From Pseudonocardia sp. 73-21 (GTDB lineage Bacteria; Actinomycetota; Actinomycetes; Mycobacteriales; Pseudonocardiaceae): DNA of 64,000 bases. Positions within the stretch are counted from its first letter, which is position 1. Each line of letters starts with the position of its first letter. A model generated the notes under the pieces. It did not search any database. It was not told the origin of the DNA and saw only the letters and a list, made by a program, of their open reading frames with translations. Position numbers and translations under genes: made by a program. The stretch covers positions 57,016 through 121,015 of the forward strand of contig NZ_MKVV01000024.1 in assembly GCF_001899645.1 (NCBI RefSeq), written 5' to 3'. Shown here piece after piece: positions 35,747-43,192 of the stretch.

Positions 35747-36520
35747 TTACGAGGGGCCGGCCGCCCGGTGCACCGCGGCGAGCCGCGCCACCACCACGAC
35801 GATCGCGGCGATGAGGACGAGGCTGATCGGGCCGGTGCCGAGATCGAGGCCACCGCGGGCCGGCGGAACGGCGATCCAGTCGGCGAACGACGCCCCCAGC
35901 GGTCGCGTCAGGACGTAGGCGATCCAGAACGCGGGCACCGGGCCCAGGCCCCACCAGCGGTGCGCGGCCGCGGGCACCGCGATGGCCACGGCGAACAGGA
36001 CGCCCGAGGCGAGGTAGCCCAGGTGCAGGGTGGTGGCCGTCATGTCGCCCGCGGCCGTGCCGAGCGCGAACGTGACCAGCACCGTGGCCCAGTAGAACGC
36101 CTCGCGACGCGGCGTGGTGATGCTGTGCACGTCGAGGGTGGCCTCGGTGCGGTACCAGACCGCCAGCACGACGGTGACCGTCACGGCGAACGCCGCGGTC
36201 GAGACCACGTACGGGATCCCCAGCACCACGTGGGCGACGTCGGCGGCCATGGTCCCGAACACGCTCACCATGGCGACGGCGGCCCAGTAGACCCACGGCC
36301 GGTAGGACCGCGCCGTCATCTGCGCGGCGAGCAGGCCCACCAGCACGAGCCCGGCGGCGCCGACGGCGATCACGGGGTCGATCGTGCGGGCGAGCCAGTC
36401 CGATGCGGTCTCGCCCATACCGGTGGTCAGGACCTTGACGACCCAGAACAGGACGGTGATCTCCGGGACCTTGACCAGGACCCGCCGGGTGCGGATGACG
36501 TCGGTGGGACGGGTGCTCAC
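35747..36520 (-). CDS. COG4705/DUF347 repeat membrane protein
   Basis: A 257-residue membrane protein starting with KVPEITVLFWVVKVLTTGMG, the COG4705 hallmark. Four internal repeats of the form (F/Y)W-x-x-x-V-x(5)-G-x(4)-D can be seen: FWVVKVLTTGMGETASDW, YWAAVAMVSVFGTMAADV, YWATVLVTFALGTAAGDM and FWIAYVLTRPLGASFADW, each spanning a pair of helices. The family is uncharacterised or tentatively linked to metal handling. It is divergent from the dedA-like gene with a 90-nt gap holding the promoters. Confidence 0.88.
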   Translation of the reverse strand: MSTRPTDVIRTRRVLVKVPEITVLFWVVKVLTTGMGETASDWLARTIDPVIAVGAAGLVLVGLLAAQMTARSYRPWVYWAAVAMVSVFGTMAADVAHVVLGIPYVVSTAAFAVTVTVVLAVWYRTEATLDVHSITTPRREAFYWATVLVTFALGTAAGDMTATTLHLGYLASGVLFAVAIAVPAAAHRWWGLGPVPAFWIAYVLTRPLGASFADWIAVPPARGGLDLGTGPISLVLIAAIVVVVARLAAVHRAAGPS

Positions 36521-36609
36521 CCCGACAGCATCGTGACGGGGGCGACGCCCGTTGCGGGTGCCACGGGGGTTTTGCCGAATGCTTGCCTCGGGGACGGTAC
36601 GAGGGAGAC

Positions 36610-37245
36610 ATGACGTACGTATCGGCGCTCAACCCCCTCAGCGCCACCGACCTGCTCTCGTCGTTCGGCACGATCGGGATCCTGGTGGTGCTGTTCGCCG
36701 AGACGGGTCTGCTGATCGGGTTCTTCCTGCCCGGCGACTCCCTGCTGTTCACGGCCGGGCTGATCTGCGCGACCGGGGTGGGCGGGCTGAACCTGAGCCT
36801 GCCGTGGGTGCTGGTGGCCGCCGCCGCGGGCGCGCTGGCGGGCGCGCAGGTCGGGTTCCTGATCGGACGGGGCGCCGGGGCCGCCCTCACGGCGCGCGCC
36901 GGGCGACCGCGCCTGGCGGCGGGGCTGCGCCGGGCCGAGGAGCTGTTCATCCGGTACGGGCCGGCGAAGGCGATCGTGCTGGCCCGGTTCATCCCCGTGG
37001 TCCGCACGGTCCTCAACCCGCTGGCCGGCGCGCTGCACACGCCGGTCGCGATGTTCACGGTGTGGCAGGCGGTGGGCGGTCTCCTGTGGAGCGTCGGTCT
37101 CGTGCTGGCCGGCTACGCGCTGGGCGCGTTCGTCCCCGGGATCGACCAGTACCTGCTCCCGGTGATCGCCGTGGTGGTCGTCGTCTCGCTGATCCCCCTG
37201 GCCCGCGAGCTGATCCGTGAGCGGCGCCGTTCCCCGGAGTCCTGA
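36610..37245 (+). CDS. DedA-family membrane protein
   Basis: A 211-residue protein with four or five helices. The DedA motif E-x3-P-x-P-G-E is represented by ETGLLIGFFLPGDSLLF near residue 32, and the conserved arginine-proline segment by VLARFIPVVRTVLNPLAGAL near residue 128. DedA proteins are lipid-phosphate (undecaprenyl phosphate or phosphatidyl) transporters of the inner membrane. GAGGGAGA precedes the ATG at 36610, which is preferred over the upstream ATG at 36583. Confidence 0.9.
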   Translation: MTYVSALNPLSATDLLSSFGTIGILVVLFAETGLLIGFFLPGDSLLFTAGLICATGVGGLNLSLPWVLVAAAAGALAGAQVGFLIGRGAGAALTARAGRPRLAAGLRRAEELFIRYGPAKAIVLARFIPVVRTVLNPLAGALHTPVAMFTVWQAVGGLLWSVGLVLAGYALGAFVPGIDQYLLPVIAVVVVVSLIPLARELIRERRRSPES

Positions 37246-37473
37246 GCGACGCGGACTGCCGGTCGCGACGGCGTCGGCCGCGGCGGTCCGCCAGGTGCTG
37301 ACCGTGCTGCTGCGGGGTGACCGAGTCGGCCCTCCCGGACGAACTCGGGACGGTCGCTGCTCCACCCGGGTGACGACGGCGACCCGCTTGTGCATCTGCA
37401 CATGCACCGTCACTTGCGCCGGGTCGGCGACCACGAGCAGAGTCCCCCGGTGACGAACCCGGAGGAGGGGCCG

Positions 37474-37596
37474 ATGCTCGACGTGATCACCGTGGTCGGT
37501 GAGCTCGATCGGGCCGGTCCGGACATGGACCTGAACCTGGTCGGGCTGACCGAGGCGCTGGTCGAGATCATGGGCCCGCGAGGGGGATCCGGATGA
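37474..37596 (+). CDS. 40-residue ORF coupled to a DivIVA-like gene
   Basis: From ATG 37474 with GGAGGAGG five nt upstream the ORF encodes MLDVITVVGELDRAGPDMDL then NLVGLTEALVEIMGPRG. It is acidic, likely helical, and its TGA overlaps the next ATG as ATGA. The same frame stays open upstream to about 37330 (DGDPLVHLHMHRHLRR is visible) without a clear start, so a longer product from GTG 37450 or farther is possible. No family is recognised. The strong ribosome site and coupling support translation. Confidence 0.55.
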   Translation: MLDVITVVGELDRAGPDMDLNLVGLTEALVEIMGPRGGSG

Positions 37597-38306
37597 CCGG
37601 CACCGACCCGGCAGCGGACGCACAGCCGTTCGCCACGGTGATGCGCGGCTACCACCGCACGCAGGTGGACGGCTTCGTGGCGGGCAATGCCGCGCGGCTC
37701 GCCCAGCTGGAGACCGAGCTCGCCGACGCGCAACGGCTGCGGCTGCGGGCGGTCCGGCGGGCCGAGGAGCTGGAGCAGGAGGTCCGGGACGCCCGCAGGG
37801 GCGGGCGTCCCGAGAGCGACGGGTTCGGCGTGCGCGCCGAGAAGATCATCCGGCTGGCCGAGCAGGAGGCCGCCGAGGTGCGCAGCGACGCGAGCCGCGA
37901 CGCCGCGGCGATGCTGGAGAAGGTCCGCACCGGCGCCGAGGCGCACCGGCACGACATCGAACAGGCGTTGATCGCCCGCGAGACGCAGTTCGAGGAGCAG
38001 GCCGCGGAACGCACCGCGAACCTCGAGGAGCAGGAGCAGCGCGCCGCCGACCACGTCGCCGCCGCCCGCGAGGAGGCGGCCCGGATCAGGACCGACGCGG
38101 CACGCGCCGCCGACCGGACCCGGCTGGAGGCCGAGGTCGGGGCGGCCGAGATCCTGGAGAACGCCGACGTCGAGCTCACGCGGCGGCAGCACCGCACCGA
38201 GCAGGAGGTCGAGCGGCTCTGCGGGGTGCGCGCCGACGTCCGCGCCGACCTGACCCGGCTCGCCGGTGTGCTCCGCTCCGAGCTGGGCGACGAGCAGGAC
38301 GGCTGA
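37593..38306 (+). CDS. DivIVA-like coiled-coil protein
   Basis: A 237-residue protein. Residues 13-29 (FATVMRGYHRTQVDGFV) carry the DivIVA N-terminal motif at the same residues as the protein encoded at 9929. Nearly all of residues 30-225 form coiled coil rich in E, A and R (LAQLETELADAQRLRLRAVR, EQEAAEVRSDASRDAAAML, RIRTDAARAADRTRLEAEV). No disordered tail is present. It probably polymerises at the membrane or scaffolds wall growth, by family analogy only. It is preceded by a coupled 40-codon ORF and followed 2 nt after its stop by the end of the convergent nhaA fusion gene. Confidence 0.8.
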   Translation: MTGTDPAADAQPFATVMRGYHRTQVDGFVAGNAARLAQLETELADAQRLRLRAVRRAEELEQEVRDARRGGRPESDGFGVRAEKIIRLAEQEAAEVRSDASRDAAAMLEKVRTGAEAHRHDIEQALIARETQFEEQAAERTANLEEQEQRAADHVAAAREEAARIRTDAARAADRTRLEAEVGAAEILENADVELTRRQHRTEQEVERLCGVRADVRADLTRLAGVLRSELGDEQDG

Positions 38307-38308
38307 GC

Positions 38309-40138
38309 TCAGGCCCGGGCCCGGGCCGCCGTCACCTCGGCGGTCAGCGAGGCGATGTCGTAGGACCCGTGGTGGCGCCGGCCGTTGACGAAGAACGTGG
38401 GCGTGCCCGACACGCCGCTGCGGTCGGCCGACCCGGCGTCGGCGGCGACGCGGTCGCGTCCGGTGCGCCCGCGCATGTCGGCCCGGAAGCGCTCGACGTC
38501 GAGCCCGAGGGCCTCCGCGTGGGCGACCAGCTCCACGGGCCGCAGCTCGCCCTGGTGGCCGAGCAGCCGGTCGTGCATCTCCCAGAACGCGCCCTGGCGG
38601 GCGGCGGCCTCCGCGGCCTCGGCCGCCAGCTCGGCGTGCGGGTGCACGTCGGTGAGCGGCAGGTGCCGCCAGACGTAGCGGACGTCCCCGCGCTCGGCGA
38701 GCAGCTCGCGCACCACCGGCTCCGCCTGGCCGCAGTACGGGCACTCGAAGTCGCCGTACTCCACCACCGTGACGGGCGCGTCGGCCGGGCCGCGCAGGTG
38801 GTCGACCACCGGGTCCACCGGGTCGAGGAGGTCCACGATCACCGGCGACGAGCCGAGGAGCGCCTTCTCGGGCAGGGCCGCGGCCCCGCGGAAGACCAGC
38901 CAGGACAGGGCGTAGGCGATGACGGCGGCGGCGAGCACGCCGAGCTTGGCGGCCTCCAGGTCGTCACCGGAGAAGGCGAGCGTGGCGATCAGCAGCGACA
39001 CGGTGAACCCGACGCCCGCGATCGCGCCCCCGCCGAGCACGGCGGCCCAGCCCACCGGAGCGCGCAGCCGACCTCCTGACAGCCTCGTGACCAGCCACGA
39101 CATGCCCGCGATCCCGACCGGTTTGCCGAGGACGTAGGCCGCGACCACGCCGAGCGTGATCGGTGAGGTCGCCGCGCGGGCGATCACCTCGCCGCTGAGC
39201 GGGATGCCGATGTTGGCCAGCGCGAAGACCGGGACGATCACCAGCGCCACGGTGGTCGAGTAGAGGTGCGTGAACCGGTCGTTGGGCGAGATCGCGGCCC
39301 CGAGCCCGGCGCGGGCGGAGCTGGCCAGCGCGGCCGTCGGCTGCTCCCGGAACGCGCGGACGAGGTCGGTGGCCGCTTCGAGGTCACCGCGGTTGGCCGG
39401 GTACGCCCAGGTGAGCAGGCCCAGCGCGAGCCCGGCCGTCACCGCGTCCACCCCGGAGGCGTGCAGCGCGACCCAGGTGGCCACCCCGAGCACGGCGTAC
39501 ACGGCGCCCGCCCGGATGCGCGCGGTCCGGGCCAGCAGCACCACCCCGAGCAGCGCGACGGCCACGAGCAGTGCGGGCAGCGAGACCTCGTCGGTGTAGA
39601 CCACCGCGATCACCGACAGCGCGACGAGGTCGTCCACCACCAGCACCGTCAGCAGGAACGCGCGCACCGCGGGGGAGCGGACGCCGGCCAGCGCGAGCAG
39701 GCCCAGAGCCAGTGCCGTGTCAGTGGAGATGGCGGCGCCCCAGCCGTGCGCCGCCGGCGTGCCCGCGGTGACGGCCAGGTAGATCGCGGCCGGCACGGCC
39801 ATCCCGGCCAGCCCCGCCATCAGTGGCAGGACCAGGCGACGACGTTCGCGCAGCTCGCCCAGGTCGAACTCCCGCCGGGCCTCCAGCCCGACCACGAAGA
39901 AGAAGAACGACATCAGCCCGCTGTTGACCCACTCGCGCAGGCTCAGCGACAGGAGGTGGTCGCCGAGGCGGACCGCGAGCGGGGTGTCCCAGAACCCGTC
40001 GTAGGACGCTGCGTCGAGGTTCACCCACAGCAGCGCCGCGGCGGCACCCACGAGGAGCACCACCGCACCCGCGGACTCCGAACCGGCGAACCGGCGAACC
40101 CACCGACGGGTGCTCTGCCCCGTGAGATCGACCTGCAC
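38309..40138 (-). CDS. nhaA: Na+/H+ antiporter NhaA fused to a DsbA-like thioredoxin domain
   Basis: A 609-residue fusion. Residues 1-395 are NhaA with about twelve helices. The transport aspartates are present: AAISTDTALALG (E. coli Asp133 position) and FLLTVLVVDDLVALSVIAVV (the Asp163-Asp164 pair). After a linker (VIVDLLDPVDPVVDHLRGPA) the last 175 residues form a DsbA/FrnE-type thioredoxin fold with the active site YGDFECPYCGQAEPVV and the cis-proline region GVSGTPTFFVNGRRHHGSYD. The GTG at 40138 is chosen because QVDLTGQSTRRWVRRF is the usual start; upstream residues look spurious. NhaA-thioredoxin fusions occur in actinobacteria; the redox partner is unknown. Confidence 0.93.
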   Translation of the reverse strand: MQVDLTGQSTRRWVRRFAGSESAGAVVLLVGAAAALLWVNLDAASYDGFWDTPLAVRLGDHLLSLSLREWVNSGLMSFFFFVVGLEARREFDLGELRERRRLVLPLMAGLAGMAVPAAIYLAVTAGTPAAHGWGAAISTDTALALGLLALAGVRSPAVRAFLLTVLVVDDLVALSVIAVVYTDEVSLPALLVAVALLGVVLLARTARIRAGAVYAVLGVATWVALHASGVDAVTAGLALGLLTWAYPANRGDLEAATDLVRAFREQPTAALASSARAGLGAAISPNDRFTHLYSTTVALVIVPVFALANIGIPLSGEVIARAATSPITLGVVAAYVLGKPVGIAGMSWLVTRLSGGRLRAPVGWAAVLGGGAIAGVGFTVSLLIATLAFSGDDLEAAKLGVLAAAVIAYALSWLVFRGAAALPEKALLGSSPVIVDLLDPVDPVVDHLRGPADAPVTVVEYGDFECPYCGQAEPVVRELLAERGDVRYVWRHLPLTDVHPHAELAAEAAEAAARQGAFWEMHDRLLGHQGELRPVELVAHAEALGLDVERFRADMRGRTGRDRVAADAGSADRSGVSGTPTFFVNGRRHHGSYDIASLTAEVTAARARA

Positions 40139-40254
40139 GCCGTCAGTCTGGCGCACGGCCGAACGGACCCTTCCGGATCGGGCGGTTGGTCCGTACCGTG
40201 CTGGGTGAGCCGCTCGCGGGGATGTGGCGCCCACCAGCCCGACCGGGAGTGGCC

Positions 40255-41499
40255 ATGCCCCGCAGACGTGTCCCCGTGTTCCTCGCGATGGCGATCCTCG
40301 CCGTCCTCGGCCTGGGTGCCGGGATGACCGTGGCGCCGCTCAGTGCGTCCACGCTCCCGGTGGCGCGCACCGCGCCCCCGCCGCCCGACCAGTTCACGGT
40401 GGTGGTGGCGTCCACGCTCGACTCCGGCCAGTCGCCGGTGCTGGGCACCGACGGCAGGCTGCACGTCGTCTACGAGATCCAGCTGACCAACGCCAGGGCC
40501 GATCTCGCGACGCTGCAGGAGATCCAGGTCCTCGACGCCGACCGCCCCTCGCGGGTGGTGGCGTCCTTCGCCGGCGACGACCTGCTGAAGCGCCTGCGCA
40601 AGCTCACCGGCAAGGAACCCGCAGGCAGCCTGGCCATCCCCGAGGACGTCTCCCGGCTGGTGCTCGTCGACCTGGCCTTCGCGACGGACGCCCAGGTGCC
40701 GAAGCAGCTGATCCACCGGTTCCGCCTGCTGGGCCAGCCCGTCGCGGGAGGGCCGCCGGCCCAGCTCGACTACACCGCCGCGCCGTTCGACCTGGTCGGG
40801 AAGCCACTGGTGATCAGCCCGCCGCTCGCCGGGAAGGGCTGGGTGGACATCAACGGGTGCTGCAGCGGCGACGGCATCCACCGCGACACGGTGCTGCCGG
40901 TCAACGGCCACCTCGCCGACACCCAGCGCTTCGCGATCGACTACATGCGCCTCGACGCCCAGGGCCGTCTCGTGCACGGCGACCCCACCGACGTCCGCAA
41001 CTACACGGCCTACGGGGCCCAGCTGCTCGCCGTGGCGGACGGCACGGTCGTCAGCACGCTCAGCACCCTGAGCGACCAGGTGCCCGGCACCCTGCCCGAC
41101 CCCTCGACCATCACGCTGGCCAACGTCGACGGCAACCACGTCGTGCTCGACCTCGGCCACGGGGTGTTCGCCTTCTACGCGCACATGCAGGAGAACTCGG
41201 TGACGGTGAAGGTCGGCGACCGGGTGCGGCGCGGCCAGGTGCTGGGGCTGCTCGGCAACACGGGCAACACGTCCGCGCCGCACCTGCATTTCCACCTGAT
41301 GAACGGGCCGTCAGTGCTGGGGTCGAGCGGGCTGCCCTACACCTACGACCGGTTCGCCGTGGCCGGTGCGATCGACGCGGCGCGGTTCGGGGCCAGCACG
41401 ACGCTGGAGGGGGTGTGGAACCAGGGGCTCCTGCCCACCCCCAGCCCCCGCACCCGCCAGTTCCCGCTGGACCTGACGCTCGTGGACTTCGCCGGCTGA
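40255..41499 (+). CDS. Secreted M23-family metallopeptidase
   Basis: A 414-residue exported protein. MPRRRVPVFLAMAILAVLGL is the signal or anchor. Residues 45-200 are a beta-rich unassigned domain (FTVVVASTLDSGQSPVLG). The LytM/M23 domain follows, with GDGIHRDTVLPVNGHLADTQ and FAIDYMRL for the first zinc ligands, HVVLDLGHGVFAFYAHMQ, and NTSAPHLHFHLMNGP with the HxH motif. The set of zinc ligands looks complete, so peptidoglycan or another peptide may be cleaved. The ATG at 40255 has GGGAG six nt upstream. A cysteine pair (NGCCSG) precedes the metal site. Confidence 0.9.
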   Translation: MPRRRVPVFLAMAILAVLGLGAGMTVAPLSASTLPVARTAPPPPDQFTVVVASTLDSGQSPVLGTDGRLHVVYEIQLTNARADLATLQEIQVLDADRPSRVVASFAGDDLLKRLRKLTGKEPAGSLAIPEDVSRLVLVDLAFATDAQVPKQLIHRFRLLGQPVAGGPPAQLDYTAAPFDLVGKPLVISPPLAGKGWVDINGCCSGDGIHRDTVLPVNGHLADTQRFAIDYMRLDAQGRLVHGDPTDVRNYTAYGAQLLAVADGTVVSTLSTLSDQVPGTLPDPSTITLANVDGNHVVLDLGHGVFAFYAHMQENSVTVKVGDRVRRGQVLGLLGNTGNTSAPHLHFHLMNGPSVLGSSGLPYTYDRFAVAGAIDAARFGASTTLEGVWNQGLLPTPSPRTRQFPLDLTLVDFAG

Positions 41500-41522
41500 G
41501 AACCGGGAGCAGCGGAGGCTGC

Positions 41523-42182
41523 TCACCGGTTTCCCGGTCCCGCGGGGATCGACTGGCCGTAGCCGCCGAGCAGCCCGGCCACCCGGTCGATCTCCGCGGG
41601 TTCCAGCGTGCGCACCGGGAGACCGGTGGACAGCGCCCGCAGGTGCACGTCGCAGACGTACTCCAGGTACCGCACCAGGCTCAGGGCCGTCGCCAGGCTC
41701 CCGGCCACGACCACCGCGCCGTGGTTGCCCATCAGGGCGGCGGTGCGCCCCTCCAGCGCCGCCGCGACGTTCCGCGCGAGCTCATCGCTGCCGAACGTCG
41801 CGTAGGGCGCCACGCGGACCGGCCCGCCGAACATCGCCGTGTAGTAGTGCGACGCGGGCACCTCGTCCGCCACGCAGGACAGCGCCGTCGACGCCGGCGC
41901 GTGGGTGTGGACGATCGCCTCGGCCGCCGTCCGCGCGTAGATCTCCAGGTGCAGCGGCAGCTCGCTGGACGGTTCGAGCGGCGCGTCCACCGGGGTGCCG
42001 TCGAGCCGGTGCACGCCCACCAGGCCGGGCGTCAGGTCGTCGTAGTCGAGGCCGCTGGGGGAGACGGCCACGAGATCGTCCACCCGCACCGAGACGTTGC
42101 CCGCGGTGCCGACGACGAGACCCTCGGCGCGCAGGGCACGACAGGTGGCAGCGACCTGGGCCCGGGCAGCGTCCGCAATCAC
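41523..42182 (-). CDS. Class II aldolase/adducin-family protein
   Basis: A 219-residue protein of the L-fuculose-phosphate aldolase group. GLVVGTAGNVSVR near residue 22 binds substrate, LAVSPSGLDYDDL follows, and SSELPLHLEIYARTAAEAIV and HTHAPASTAL provide the catalytic glutamate and the HxH zinc ligands; the third histidine is in ALMGNHGAVVV. The retro-aldol cleavage of a sugar 1-phosphate is inferred; the substrate is unknown. The GTG at 42182 overlaps the stop of the anti-sigma-like ATPase as GTGA, an unexpected coupling partner. Confidence 0.9.
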   Translation of the reverse strand: MIADAARAQVAATCRALRAEGLVVGTAGNVSVRVDDLVAVSPSGLDYDDLTPGLVGVHRLDGTPVDAPLEPSSELPLHLEIYARTAAEAIVHTHAPASTALSCVADEVPASHYYTAMFGGPVRVAPYATFGSDELARNVAAALEGRTAALMGNHGAVVVAGSLATALSLVRYLEYVCDVHLRALSTGLPVRTLEPAEIDRVAGLLGGYGQSIPAGPGNR

Positions 42183-42505
42183 ACCCGCCAGTGCATCACG
42201 ACGCGGGTGCCGGCGTCGCCCCGCTGCACGGCCACCTTCTCGGCCAACGCCGCGATCAACGTCATACCGCGGCCGCGCAGCCCCGGATCCGACGGCGGGG
42301 GCCGCCAGCGGCCCCGGTCGGTGACGACCACCACCAGCTGGTCGGGCGCGTAGCGGTCCGCTTCCACCCACGCGTCGCCCGGGCCGTCGGGGTAGGCGTG
42401 GTCGGCGACGTTGGCCAGCGCCTCGTAGGCGGCCAGCACCAGGTCGTCCACGCCGTCGCGGTCCATGCCGACCCCGGTCGCCCACTCGGCCAGCCGCAGC
42501 CGCAC
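42179..42505 (-). CDS. Anti-sigma-factor-like ATP-binding protein (RsbW/SpoIIAB type), short N-terminus
   Basis: A 108-residue HATPase_c domain. The N box is LAAYEALANVADHAYPDG, the G1 region is VVVVTDRGRWRPP and the G2 region is PGLRGRGMTLIAALAEKV. Such proteins bind or phosphorylate anti-anti-sigma partners in stress signalling. The frame upstream of the GTG at 42505 continues with family-like residues (PDRLRLRLTGPSLRGQLRW) but contains no ATG, GTG or TTG before a TGA near 42622. The true start may be a CTG, or a mutation has removed it. It is coupled to the downstream aldolase (GTGA). Confidence 0.8.
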   Translation of the reverse strand: MRLRLAEWATGVGMDRDGVDDLVLAAYEALANVADHAYPDGPGDAWVEADRYAPDQLVVVVTDRGRWRPPPSDPGLRGRGMTLIAALAEKVAVQRGDAGTRVVMHWRV

Positions 42506-42783
42506 CCAACGCAGCTGGCCACGCAGCGACGGCCCGGTGAGGCGCAGCCTCAGCCGGTCCGGAGCGCCTGCGCCCGTGGCCTGTCGGTCGGTGTCGATGC
42601 CTGGGGCTACCCGGAGTCAGGACGGTCCAACCCCGGCTGCGGTACGGATCGCGTGGGGATCGCGTTGTGGGCCGTCGTGGAGCGCCCCGACCGGACCGCC
42701 CTCGCCGGTGCGGGCCTTCCGCCGGCCACCGCGCGCGAGCGCTGGGCGCTGGTGGCTGATCGGGGCGGGCGCGTCGGTGCTGG
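42506..42783. other. Spacer without a recognisable gene
   Basis: Between the anti-sigma-like gene and the S4 gene I see no protein-like frame apart from the possible N-terminal extension of the former (to about 42620). No hairpin, repeat or convincing promoter stands out. Confidence 0.4.
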
Positions 42784-43149
42784 TCAGAGCAGGCCGGCGC
42801 GGAAGTCGTCGAGGACGCGGCGTTCGCGTTTCGTGGGGCGGCCGGCCCCACGTTCGCGGCGGGCCACCGGGACGGCGGCCTCCGGCGGTGGGGCGGGGGT
42901 GTGGTCGATGAAGCAGGTGGCGGCGTCGACGGGGCTGGTGCGGCGCGGGATCACCCGCACCACCTCGACGATGCGGGTGGTGTCGTTGACCCGCGCCCGG
43001 ATCCGGTCGCCGGGCTGCACCGGCGTGGCGGGTTTCGCGGGCTTGTCGTTGACGCGCACGTGCCCGCCCCGGCACGCGGCCGCGGCGTCGGGGCGGGTCT
43101 TGGTCAGGCGCACGGACCACAGCCAGCGGTCCAGTCGCGACGACTCCAT
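42784..43149 (-). CDS. S4-domain RNA-binding protein (Hsp15-like)
   Basis: A 121-residue protein. The S4 domain covers residues 4-65 (SRLDRWLWSVRLTKTRPDAA, GHVRVNDKPAKPATPVQPGD), and a basic C-terminal tail ends RPTKRERRVLDDFRAG. This is the layout of Hsp15/HslR, which in E. coli binds 50S subunits carrying stalled nascent chains. Actinobacterial members are common and uncharacterised. It starts 44 nt upstream of the convergent-side neighbour malQ and may be transcribed with it. Confidence 0.92.
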   Translation of the reverse strand: MESSRLDRWLWSVRLTKTRPDAAAACRGGHVRVNDKPAKPATPVQPGDRIRARVNDTTRIVEVVRVIPRRTSPVDAATCFIDHTPAPPPEAAVPVARRERGAGRPTKRERRVLDDFRAGLL

Positions 43150-43192
43150 CCGACGATGATGGCCCGTGGGCGGCGATCACGCACGCGGCTCG

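Noticed and set aside
40224..42353. A 709-codon plus-strand open frame
   Set aside because: It is a shifted frame of the M23 peptidase gene running on antisense to the aldolase; low-complexity Arg/Pro/Ala composition.
42617..43180. Minus-strand open frame beside the S4 gene
   Set aside because: It reads across the S4 gene in another frame and has no protein-like segments.
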